NCBI GenBank assembly: GCA_903877095.1
Contig: CAIRCP010000229.1
Location: forward strand, 1-46,827
DNA from: an uncultured Actinomycetes bacterium
GTDB taxonomy: Bacteria; Actinomycetota; Actinomycetes; Mycobacteriales; Mycobacteriaceae
DNA: 46,827 nucleotides
Direction of reading: 5' to 3'
Shown one piece after another: positions 40,015 through 46,827 of the stretch. The notes beneath the pieces were generated by a model. That model was not told the origin of the DNA. It worked only from the letters and a program-made list of their open reading frames with translations, and did not search any database. Each line of letters begins with the position of its first letter. Position 1 is the first letter of the stretch. The translations under genes and the position numbers were made by a program.

Positions 40015-41129
40015 AGCGCGGTAGAGGTTTTCTGATCCTGGCCATTGCGGCCGTACTCGCCCTGAGCGTTGCCGGCTTCTACGCGCTGAAGCTGGCCAAG
40101 GCCCGCACGAACAACATCACGCTAACCGCTCAGTTCGACAACTCCGCCGGCCTGTACCCGACCAACAACGTCCAGGTTCTCGGCATGAAGGTCGGCAGCG
40201 TCAAGAAGGTGACTCCGAAGAACGGCTACGTCGAGGTCGAATTCACCGTCGACAAGAACGTGAAGATCCCGGCCGACGCCCAGGCCGTCACCCTGCAGAC
40301 CTCCATCCTGGCCGAGCGGTCGATCGAACTCACACCCGTTTACCGGGGTGAGGGACCGACCATGGCGGATCACACCACGATTCCGCTGACCCAGACCAAG
40401 ACACCGGTGGAGTTCACCAAGACTCTGGACATGGTCGACCGGCTCGCGGTGTCGCTCCAGGGCGATGGCAAGGGCAACGGTGCGCTGCGCACCCTGATCG
40501 ACTCGGGTGCGGCCATGGCCGACGGAAACGGCGAGCGGATCAAGTCGGCGCTCGGCGAGTTGTCTAAGGCACTCAAGCTGAGCGCGGACGGTGGCGCCCA
40601 AACCAAGGACCAGCTGACCAAAGTGGTCAACAACGTCGGTTCCCTCATGGACGCTGCCGCCGCCAACGAAGGCCAGTTGCGCGATTTCGGTTCCACCATC
40701 CGTGCTTTGAGCCAGGTGCTCGCCGACGAGGACTTCGGCAGTGGCACCACCGGCAAGCAGCTCAACGTGGTGCTGGCCCAACTGGGTGATCTGCTGGAAG
40801 TCAACCGGGACAACCTCCGGGCCGCCGTCGACAACGGCGGCAAGATCGTCACGACCACCAACGCCCACGGACGCGAACTGGCTGAACTCCTCGACGTCGC
40901 GCCGTTGACGCTGGACAACCTGTACAACACCGTCGACCGCGACAACGGCTCGATCCGGGCGCACATCCTGACCGACAAGGTGCTGTTCGACGCCCAGCAC
41001 ATCAAAGAGTTGTGCAACCTTATGCACCTGCGCCAATTGGGTTGCAGCACCGGCACTTTGCAGGACTTCGGGCCCGACTTCGGCCTCTCCTACATTCTTG
41101 ACGGCCTTGCAGCGATGGGGCAGAAATAA
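40011..41129 (+). CDS. Mce family protein MceD
   Basis: 372 residues starting at a GTG within the mceC stop. A short basic N-terminus (VKRGRG) and a membrane helix precede the MCE domain (TLTAQFDNSAGLYPTNNVQVLGMKVGSVKKVT). A long helical segment and a Cys pair (LCNLMHLRQLGC) follow. Its stop overlaps the mceE ATG (TAATG). Unlike many MceD proteins, it has no extended Pro-rich tail. Confidence 0.92.
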   Translation: MKRGRGFLILAIAAVLALSVAGFYALKLAKARTNNITLTAQFDNSAGLYPTNNVQVLGMKVGSVKKVTPKNGYVEVEFTVDKNVKIPADAQAVTLQTSILAERSIELTPVYRGEGPTMADHTTIPLTQTKTPVEFTKTLDMVDRLAVSLQGDGKGNGALRTLIDSGAAMADGNGERIKSALGELSKALKLSADGGAQTKDQLTKVVNNVGSLMDAAAANEGQLRDFGSTIRALSQVLADEDFGSGTTGKQLNVVLAQLGDLLEVNRDNLRAAVDNGGKIVTTTNAHGRELAELLDVAPLTLDNLYNTVDRDNGSIRAHILTDKVLFDAQHIKELCNLMHLRQLGCSTGTLQDFGPDFGLSYILDGLAAMGQK

Positions 41130-42454
41130 TGACCGCACGAACCAGGTTCTCTGTCGCACTCGCCGCAGCGGTCTCGCTCACCACCGCCGGATGTGCCACT
41201 AACGGCCTCGCCAGCCTGCCGCTTCCGCACCCCGGCCTGAGCCAGGGCGGATACACCCTGACCGCGATCTTCGAGAACGCACTCAACGTCCCTGCCCTGG
41301 CCAAGGTCCGGCTCGCCGGTGCCGACGTCGGTCAGCTGGAGGACCTCAAGGCGAAGGATTACACCGCGGTCGCGACACTGCGGATCCAGAACGGGGTCGA
41401 GTTGCCGGAAGGCAGCACCGTGGAGTTGCGCTCGGCCACCCCACTCGGTGACGTCTTCATAGCTGTCAAGCCCCCGGCCAACCCCTCGGCCAACGCTGCG
41501 CTGCTCAAGGACGGCGACACGATCGGGCTCGATCACACCGAGGCCGCGGCGACGGTGGAGAACCTGCTGACCGGTGCCGCCGTGCTGGTGAACGGCGGAG
41601 CGGTCCAGAACCTCACCAACCTGATCAACGGTGCCGGCAAGGCGGTCGGTGACGACGGCGGAAAGAACTTCCACGTCTTGATCAACAACACCAATCGCCT
41701 GCTCACCACCATGGACCGGCGCACCGAGCAGATCTCGGACTCGATCGTCGCGCTGTCCGGACTATCCCGGCGGCTTGACGAGAAGAACCACGTCATCGTC
41801 GAGCTGATGACCGCGGCCGCTCCGGCCACCGACGTTCTGGCACAGGAGACGAACCGGATCGCCGACCTCGCTCTCCAAGCCGGCTCCACCATGGACATGC
41901 TTAACAAGTTCCCGTCGCTCAACGGCACCGACACCAGCGGGCGCAGCGTGATCGCCGACATGAACACCCTGGCCGGCACATTCAACGACGTCTCACAGGA
42001 TCCCAACGTCAGCCTGGCCGCGCTCAATCGCCTGATGCCCAAAGTCATCAAGTCGACCGCGGGGGAATCGATCGCCATCAAGGGCAGCCTGGACCGGCTC
42101 ATTCTGGGCTACATCCCCGACATCGGTTTCCCGGGCGACAAGGGCTTCCACGGGCCCAAGTGGTCGGACTTCAACCAGATCATCGGCGCTTTCAAGTACA
42201 CGCTGCTGCGCCTGCAGGAACGTGTGGTCGGGCGTGGCCCGGACGTGCCGCAGGTTCCGGTTATCCCGAGTCCGGACGATCCGGGTCAGTGGCAGGTCAA
42301 TGGTCCGCCACCCGGGCCGCCCCTGCCGCTCGCCCCCGGTCAGTTCGTCCAGCCACACGGGCAGTCGCCCGGGCCGATCGCGCCCCCGCCGCCTCCTCCC
42401 GGGTCGGCACACATGCCGGCTGAGGTCGCGCCCGCGTCGGGACCGACGCCGTGA
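41129..42454 (+). CDS. Mce family lipoprotein MceE (LprK-like)
   Basis: 441 residues. The lipoprotein signal MTARTRFSVALAAAVSLTTAGC has its lipobox Cys at residue 22, as usual for MceE, which anchors the complex by lipidation instead of a helix. The MCE domain (YTLTAIFENALNVPALAKVRLAGADVGQLE) and helical segment follow. The last 70 residues are Pro-rich. Its stop overlaps the mceF start (GTGA). Confidence 0.92.
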   Translation: MTARTRFSVALAAAVSLTTAGCATNGLASLPLPHPGLSQGGYTLTAIFENALNVPALAKVRLAGADVGQLEDLKAKDYTAVATLRIQNGVELPEGSTVELRSATPLGDVFIAVKPPANPSANAALLKDGDTIGLDHTEAAATVENLLTGAAVLVNGGAVQNLTNLINGAGKAVGDDGGKNFHVLINNTNRLLTTMDRRTEQISDSIVALSGLSRRLDEKNHVIVELMTAAAPATDVLAQETNRIADLALQAGSTMDMLNKFPSLNGTDTSGRSVIADMNTLAGTFNDVSQDPNVSLAALNRLMPKVIKSTAGESIAIKGSLDRLILGYIPDIGFPGDKGFHGPKWSDFNQIIGAFKYTLLRLQERVVGRGPDVPQVPVIPSPDDPGQWQVNGPPPGPPLPLAPGQFVQPHGQSPGPIAPPPPPPGSAHMPAEVAPASGPTP

Positions 42455-43704
42455 TCAACCCCATCGCCGACGGCATCGTCGGAACCGTCAAAGCCTTGCA
42501 CCGCAAGAAAGCCTGGCTGTCTGCGCTTGCCCTCCTGGCCTGCCTGGTGGTCGGAATCGCCTATCTGACCCTGGGGGCGCTGCGCTGGAACCCGCTGCGA
42601 TCGACCTACCTCGCCACGGTCGAACTTCCGGCATCGGGCGGCCTGCTCAAGAATCAGGACGTCACCCTTCGTGGTGTCGCGATAGGGAAGGTCACCAACC
42701 TTTTCATCACCCCGGAGGGCGTCAACGCCGAGGTGCGGCTCAACTCGTCGACCAAGCTCTCCGAGAGCACCAAAGGCCGGGTAGCCGGTCTGTCGGCCGC
42801 GGGCGAGCAGTACATCGACTTCGACGGCGGCAACAGTGAAGCTCCCTACCTGGCCGACGGCAGCGTTCTGAAACTGGGCTCCACCGAAGTGCCGGTGACT
42901 TTGGGTGAACTGCTCGGCCACTCCGACGGCATGCTCAAGCAGATCGACACCACGAAGATGGAGATCATCAAAAAAGAGCTCGGCATGAGCAAGGACGGTC
43001 CGCAGAAGATCCGCGACATCATGGACGGCGGCACGTACCTGATCTCCACCCTCGACGGGGTCATGCCGCAGACGGTCAAGCTGCTCAACACCAGTCGCAC
43101 CACCCTGCAACTGGTGGCCGACAAGCAAGAAGGCATGAAGGTCGCCACCGACAACTTCAACAAGTCCTTCGCAGGCATCAACAAAATGGTCGGCGGCTTC
43201 CGTCAGCTCATGCAGGCTGCGCCCAAGACCTTCGACGCCACCAACGCCACCTTCACTGAGAACGGCGACACCATGGCGCAGCTGATGGGCGACCTGGTCA
43301 CCACCACGGAGTTGATGTACTTGCGGGTGCCGGCGCTGAACGCACTGTTCCCGAATTACCGCGGCTCGCTGCTGGATTCGCTCAGTAGCGCGATCCACGA
43401 CAACGGATTCTGGCTGACCATGGACATCTACCCGCGGTACACCTGCGACTACGGCACCCCGCGCGCAGCCCCTGCGCAGGCGGACTACCCGGAACCGTTC
43501 AAATACGGCAACTACTGCATGGACACCGATCCCGCGGTGCTGATCCGTGGCGCCAAGAACGCGCCGCGGCCGGCCGGCGACGACACCGCCGGCCCGCCGG
43601 CGGGGGCGGACCTGGGCGAACGGACCAGCACGTCGCCCGAAGGCCGCTACTCGGTGCCGACGCCTTACGGCGGTCCGACGTTGCCGATCGAGCCGCCGAA
43701 GTGA
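42451..43704 (+). CDS. Mce family protein MceF
   Basis: 417 residues, last of the six Mce subunits. A membrane helix at about 27-47 (ALALLACLVVGIAYLTLGAL) is followed by the MCE domain (LLKNQDVTLRGVAIGKVTNLFITPEG) and a helical tube region. The Pro/Gly-rich end is PVPTPYGGPTLPIEPPK-like. Two cysteines (YTCDYG, NYCMDTD) precede the tail. The stop overlaps the GTG of a 13-codon frame (43701). Confidence 0.92.
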   Translation: MINPIADGIVGTVKALHRKKAWLSALALLACLVVGIAYLTLGALRWNPLRSTYLATVELPASGGLLKNQDVTLRGVAIGKVTNLFITPEGVNAEVRLNSSTKLSESTKGRVAGLSAAGEQYIDFDGGNSEAPYLADGSVLKLGSTEVPVTLGELLGHSDGMLKQIDTTKMEIIKKELGMSKDGPQKIRDIMDGGTYLISTLDGVMPQTVKLLNTSRTTLQLVADKQEGMKVATDNFNKSFAGINKMVGGFRQLMQAAPKTFDATNATFTENGDTMAQLMGDLVTTTELMYLRVPALNALFPNYRGSLLDSLSSAIHDNGFWLTMDIYPRYTCDYGTPRAAPAQADYPEPFKYGNYCMDTDPAVLIRGAKNAPRPAGDDTAGPPAGADLGERTSTSPEGRYSVPTPYGGPTLPIEPPK

Positions 43705-43742
43705 CGGACACTCAGGAAGATGCATCACAATGCCTGTCATGA
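43701..43742 (+). CDS. Short open frame overlapping the mceF stop, possible relic start of the Mce-associated gene
   Basis: GTG overlapping the mceF stop as GTGA opens a 13-codon frame (MTDTQEDASQCLS) that ends inside the next gene. The overlap pattern is exactly that of the other mce junctions. The peptide may be a coupling device, or the original start of the Mce-associated gene separated from it by a frameshift. The frame is clear; that it is translated is a guess. Confidence 0.3.
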   Translation: MTDTQEDASQCLS

Positions 43743-44407
43743 CAAATGAAGGGCCTGCCGCGATTGATGAGGGAGCCGCGATCGTGGCCGACGTGACCGC
43801 GGTCGAGGAGACGGATGCCGCTGTTGAGACGCTTGCCGAGACTGAGGTTGTCGTGACCGACGACGCTGTGCTCGTTGAGGACACCGCGGTCGGCGGGGAG
43901 GCCCTGGTGGCGACCGACGCCAGACCCGGCGGTCTCAGCTGGCCGGTGATCGGCGCGGTCGCGGGAGTCTGCGGCGGCCTGCTGGTGGCCACCGGAATCC
44001 TCGGCTGGCAGGTATGGCAGCAGCACCAGATCAAGGAGGCCTCCACAGAGGCCCAGCGGGCAGCGGTCTCCTACGCCCAGGTGCTCACCAGCATCGACTC
44101 GAACAAAGTCGACGAGAACTTCAAAGACGTTCTCGACGGCGCAACCGGCGAGTTCAAGGACATGTATTCCCAGTCCAGCGTTGAACTGCGCCAGCTGCTG
44201 ATCGAGAACAAGGCGACCGCGCACGGCGTCGTGGTCGATTCCGCCGTGCAGGAGGCATCCAAGGACAAGGCCATCGTCCTGCTGTTCGTCGATCAGTCGG
44301 TGACCAACACCAAGCTTCCCGACCCGCGTATCGACCGCAGCCGGATGAAAATGACGCTGGAGAAGGTCGACGGCCGTTGGCGGGCAAGCAAGGTCGAGCT
44401 TCCTTAG
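43730..44407 (+). CDS. Mce-associated membrane protein (Mas/Mam type)
   Basis: 225 residues. A highly acidic N-terminal 65 residues (Glu/Asp/Val/Ala-rich) precede one membrane helix (WPVIGAVAGVCGGLLVATGILGWQVW). A compact domain with the pattern of mycobacterial Mce-associated proteins follows: RAAVSYAQVLTSIDSNKVDENFKDVLDGATGEFKDMYSQ and KMTLEKVDGRWRASKVEL at the end. Such proteins accompany and are thought to stabilise Mce complexes. ATG 43730 is the first start in frame with a possible AGGA site; ATG 43739 is an alternative. Confidence 0.83.
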   Translation: MPVMTNEGPAAIDEGAAIVADVTAVEETDAAVETLAETEVVVTDDAVLVEDTAVGGEALVATDARPGGLSWPVIGAVAGVCGGLLVATGILGWQVWQQHQIKEASTEAQRAAVSYAQVLTSIDSNKVDENFKDVLDGATGEFKDMYSQSSVELRQLLIENKATAHGVVVDSAVQEASKDKAIVLLFVDQSVTNTKLPDPRIDRSRMKMTLEKVDGRWRASKVELP

Positions 44408-44451
44408 CGCGACGGCGTCGTGGCGAGATTTGTCGAAGTAAGGGGATCCCA

Positions 44452-45246
44452 ATGCGGATGAGCGGACTCGTCGGCGTGGTGGTGGCCGGTGTGGTGATGG
44501 CTCCCGCGGCCACGGTGCTCTCCGCACCGGTCGCCGGGGCATCGGCTGTGTCGCTGTGCGACCAGATGGGCGGTCAGTGGAACGGGCAGTACTGCCACGC
44601 CATGGTGCCGTCCAACCAGAAAGCGGTGCGCGAGATCAACATCGCGATCCCCGCCGAAGCCGACAACCCGGTCATCGGCGGAGCGATCAGCAACTACCTC
44701 GTCACGCTGATGAACAATTGGCGCAACGCCGGCCAAAACATGTTCCAGAACAGCCGCGGTGACGCCAATTTCGAGGTCTTCCACCACGGCAACATCCATA
44801 CCGTGGTGTTCCACGAGACCTACGACAACGAGAGCACGGGCCGCTTCGAGGGCGCCGCGATCCAAAGCGGCTACCGGACCTTCGCCTTCGATTCGGCCAG
44901 CGGCCGGCAGATCCAGTTGTCCGACATCATCGACCCCGGCGCGGTCGCCCGGTTGGGGGGCCCGTACATCCAGGCAGCACTGGACAACACGACGCAGGCG
45001 TGGCCGCACGAGCCCAACGCCTATCCGTTCACCCTGGACCGGTGGACCCCCGACAAGGTGTACTCCGGCGGTTACAAGGCGTGGGCGCTGACCCCGGACG
45101 AGTTGATCCTCTACCTGCCGGACTATCCCGTCGCGCGGGACTCCGGGATCGACTTCACCCCGGGCAAGTACATCTGGTCCTTCACCGGAGGCGACGTGCA
45201 GCCGCACATCCCGCTGAGTGCCCTGGCTCCGGCCCTTCGGGCTTAG
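44452..45246 (+). CDS. Secreted RsiV-like (DUF3298) domain protein
   Basis: 264 residues. The signal peptide has a hydrophobic core (LVGVVVAGVVMAPAATVL) and a cleavage site near GASA-VSLC. Two nearby cysteines (LCDQMGGQWNGQYC) begin the mature protein. A domain with FHETYDNESTGRFEGAAIQSGYRTFAFDSASGRQIQLSDII follows and resembles the C-terminal domain of RsiV and DUF3298/DUF4163 proteins. Some mycobacterial relatives are labelled mannan-binding, which I cannot test. It lies 45 bases after the Mce-associated gene and is likely the last gene of the mce operon. AAGGGG precedes the ATG. Confidence 0.72.
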   Translation: MRMSGLVGVVVAGVVMAPAATVLSAPVAGASAVSLCDQMGGQWNGQYCHAMVPSNQKAVREINIAIPAEADNPVIGGAISNYLVTLMNNWRNAGQNMFQNSRGDANFEVFHHGNIHTVVFHETYDNESTGRFEGAAIQSGYRTFAFDSASGRQIQLSDIIDPGAVARLGGPYIQAALDNTTQAWPHEPNAYPFTLDRWTPDKVYSGGYKAWALTPDELILYLPDYPVARDSGIDFTPGKYIWSFTGGDVQPHIPLSALAPALRA

Positions 45247-45276
45247 CCGAATCCGGGCCGCATCCGGGCCCGGCAC

Positions 45277-45292
45277 TACCATCGGCGGGGTG
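45277..45292 (+). promoter_or_regulatory. Candidate leaderless promoter of the SpoIIM gene
   Basis: TACCAT at 45277-45282 fits TANNNT and is followed by exactly seven bases before the GTG at 45290, the same spacing as the leuA leader. This suggests that SpoIIM has its own promoter and is not simply read from the mce operon. Confidence 0.5.
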
Positions 45293-46279
45293 GACGTCGA
45301 CGCTTTCGTGCTGGTCCATCAGGCCACCTGGAAGCGGCTCGACCAGTTGGTCAAACAACGTCGTCTCTCCGGAGCGGAGGTCGACGAACTCGTCGACTTG
45401 TATCAGCGGGTGTCGACGCATCTCTCGATCGTTCGCTCATCCTCGACCGACTCGGTGCTCATCGCGCGGCTGTCGGCGTTGGTCGCCCGAGCCCGCTCTG
45501 CCGTCACTGGAGCGCACGCACCGCTGTGGAGCGAGTTCGTCCGGTTCTGGACGGTGTCGTTCCCGGTGGTCGCCTACCGGGCCGGGCGTTGGTGGGTGGG
45601 CACCGCCGTCGCATTTTTCGTCGTCGCCGGTGTCATCGCGCTATGGGTGGCCGGCAACTCCGAGGTGCGCTCGGCGCTGGGGACGCCGGCCGAACTCGAC
45701 CAGTTGGTGAACCACGACTTCGCTTCCTACTACAGCGAGCACCCCGCCGCCTCGTTCGCCTTGCGGGTCTGGACCAATAACGCATGGATCGCCGCACAGT
45801 GCATTGGTTTCGCGGTACTGCTGGGCCTCCCGATCCCCTGGGTACTTTTCCAGAACGCGGCGAGCCTGGGTCTCACCGCGGGCCTGATGTCCAGTGCCGG
45901 CAAGACCGGGATGATGCTGGGTTTGCTCGCGCCGCACGGGTTACTGGAGTTGACGGCGGTGTTCCTCGCCGGGGCGGCCGGGATGCGGCTGGGGTGGACG
46001 GTCATCGCACCGGGTGACCGGCCCCGCGCGCAGGCCCTGGCCGAACAGGGCCGCGCGGTCGTGTCGGTGGCGATCGGCCTGACGGTGGTCCTGCTGATCA
46101 GCGGACTGATCGAAGCGCTGGTCACGCCCTCACCGCTGCCGACGGCCGTCCGGATCGGTATCGGGGTGCTCGCCGAGGCGGCGTTCCTGGGCTACGTCAT
46201 ACACTTCGGCCGGCGGGCGCAGCGAGCGGGGGAGACCGGTGACCTGGCCGACGCCCCCGACGTGGTCCCGACCGGCTGA
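45290..46279 (+). CDS. SpoIIM/DUF95 family membrane protein (Rv3694c homologue)
   Basis: 329 residues. The N-terminal 100 residues are soluble and helical (TWKRLDQLVKQRRLSGAEVDELVDLYQRVSTHLS). The SpoIIM-type membrane domain has about five helices from residue 105, including IAAQCIGFAVLLGLPIPWVLFQNAASLGLTAGL and the LAPHGLLELTAVFLAGAAGMRLGW motif. In sporulating bacteria SpoIIM helps remodel septal peptidoglycan; mycobacteria do not sporulate in that way, so the role here is unknown. Its homologue sits opposite the RDD gene Rv3695 in M. tuberculosis. Confidence 0.85.
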   Translation: MDVDAFVLVHQATWKRLDQLVKQRRLSGAEVDELVDLYQRVSTHLSIVRSSSTDSVLIARLSALVARARSAVTGAHAPLWSEFVRFWTVSFPVVAYRAGRWWVGTAVAFFVVAGVIALWVAGNSEVRSALGTPAELDQLVNHDFASYYSEHPAASFALRVWTNNAWIAAQCIGFAVLLGLPIPWVLFQNAASLGLTAGLMSSAGKTGMMLGLLAPHGLLELTAVFLAGAAGMRLGWTVIAPGDRPRAQALAEQGRAVVSVAIGLTVVLLISGLIEALVTPSPLPTAVRIGIGVLAEAAFLGYVIHFGRRAQRAGETGDLADAPDVVPTG

Positions 46280-46428
46280 CCTCTGCCGGACCGTCCCGCT
46301 CATCCTCCGTCTCGCTCCTCGGCGGCATCGGTCGTCGGACTGGTCCTGATTGTCCGACTCCTCCTCGTCGCTGCGCTCCGCATCGGTCGTCGGACTGATA
46401 TGGGGACTGATTTGTCAAGGGGCAGGTT
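46280..46428. repeat. Non-coding spacer with direct repeats before the IS element
   Basis: No convincing gene is present. GCATCGGTCGTCGGACTG occurs at 46325-46342 and again at 46380-46397. GTCGGAC at 46334-46340 and GTCCGAC at 46352-46358 are inverted. GGACTGAT is repeated at 46392 and 46404. The last repeat may mark the end of the neighbouring IS element. Confidence 0.55.
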
Positions 46429-46466
46429 GAAGCGGCGGCCGTAACCGTCGCTACGGCCGCCGCTTC
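46429..46466. ncRNA. Perfect 15-bp hairpin in the IS element tail
   Basis: GAAGCGGCGGCCGTA at 46429-46443 pairs with TACGGCCGCCGCTTC at 46452-46466 around an eight-base loop. It may be a terminator, or part of the structured non-coding RNA that some IS110 elements carry next to the transposase. No T-run is adjacent. The ncRNA label is tentative. Confidence 0.3.
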
Positions 46467-46698
46467 GTTGGCCCAGGTGAGTGTTGGTGGTGCCGAGCGT
46501 GTCGTGTCGACGCGTTGTCAGTCTGATATGCGCGGGTTGGTCACCGCAGGACGGGACTTTCGAGTCGGAGTTGGCCGCTGTCTAAAGTCGAGCGTGATCA
46601 CGTTGTCGGACAACGGGATTGCTCATAGTCCGATCGCGGGTCACTCCAAGACGCTTGCCGTCACCAACCAGGTGCTCACCTGGGTTGTTCATGGGTGG

Positions 46699-46827
46699 CT
46701 ACTCGTCGAGGACCGCCAGTGACCAGCACCAGCCGGCCAGTTCGCGGGCCACGGCCATGTTGGCGACCACTGAACGCTTCTTGCGTTCATCGAAATGGGC
46801 CCACCGCTGATGCAGCCGCCGGTTCGC
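46699..46827 (-). CDS. IS110-family transposase, C-terminal fragment (window edge)
   Basis: The last 42 codons are visible before a TAG stop. They encode a basic helix (NRRLHQRWAHFDERKKRS) followed by VVANMAVARELAGWCWSLAVLDE. The pattern of Arg/Lys-rich helix, then VA-AVARELAG-W-WSLA, is typical of the end of IS110/IS116/IS902 DEDD transposases. The rest of the gene lies outside the window, so intactness is unknown. Confidence 0.75.
   Translation of the reverse strand, partial: ANRRLHQRWAHFDERKKRSVVANMAVARELAGWCWSLAVLDE

Larger units (their letters stand above)
46405..46827 (-). mobile_element. 3' part of an IS110-family insertion sequence (cut by window edge)
   Basis: The visible part is the transposase C-terminus plus roughly 290 bases of downstream non-coding sequence, including a 15-bp perfect hairpin. 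The boundary is uncertain; the sequence change near 46400-46410 is my best guess. IS110 elements lack terminal inverted repeats, so the end cannot be fixed by eye. Confidence 0.5.

Noticed and set aside
46468..46722. 84-codon plus-strand frame in the IS tail
   Set aside because: It has no family match and lies in the non-coding end of the IS element, opposite the transposase 3' end.

Overview
The window is a stretch of mycobacterial chromosome, most likely from a fast-growing or environmental Mycolicibacterium-type species. The evidence is the high G+C content, the frequent GTG starts, and gene order. From ligC through lucA, dnaX, recR, gatD-murT, leuA, ask-asd, glpK and RDD/SpoIIM, the order follows the Mycobacterium tuberculosis Rv3731 to Rv3694c block as I remember it, read in reverse. 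No resistance, phage or CRISPR genes were seen.

Layout. 1-5.7 kb: an HdeD-like membrane protein, a family III CoA-transferase, then a minus-strand DNA-repair group (Prim-PolC and LigC) with a secreted C39-peptidase-like gene between them. 5.9-10.9 kb: two large exported proteins, an aspartic protease of the PecA type without a PE domain and a CocE/NonD-type hydrolase. They share the same kind of N-terminal export and low-complexity module. 10.9-21.9 kb: conserved housekeeping genes: lucA, tRNA-Ser(GGA), the SRP RNA, aspartate aminotransferase, dnaX, an SRPBCC protein, the peptidoglycan amidase ami1, ybaB-recR, the gatD-murT pair that amidates lipid II, and a dnaQ-like exonuclease followed by an alpha/beta hydrolase.

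21.8-27.9 kb: amino-acid biosynthesis: leuA, ask-asd and ohr. Upstream of leuA lies an apparently leaderless mini-gene with three consecutive Leu codons. Its end and stop codon sit in a hairpin, followed by 32-bp tandem repeats, which looks like a leucine attenuator. On the other side of that intergenic region a 28-bp repeat duplicates what looks like the promoter of a divergent membrane-protein gene. 28-34 kb: a GCS2-family ligase, a methyltransferase, glpK, a carotenoid oxygenase and an RDD protein. A 25-bp dispersed repeat sits in frame in both the oxygenase and the nitroreductase gene, where it forms a 36-bp array.

34.4-45.2 kb: a complete mce lipid-import operon (two YrbE permeases, MceA-F, a Mce-associated protein and a secreted RsiV-like protein), with most junctions overlapping. 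It lies between the divergent RDD and SpoIIM genes, which are neighbours in M. tuberculosis, so it looks inserted. LucA, a known Mce stabiliser, is encoded in the same window. 46.3-46.8 kb: repeats, a perfect 15-bp hairpin and the 3' end of an IS110-family transposase, cut by the window edge.

The features most worth following up are the leuA leader, the in-frame dispersed repeat, the mce insertion, the C39-like gene inside the Prim-PolC/LigC group, and the IS110 tail.
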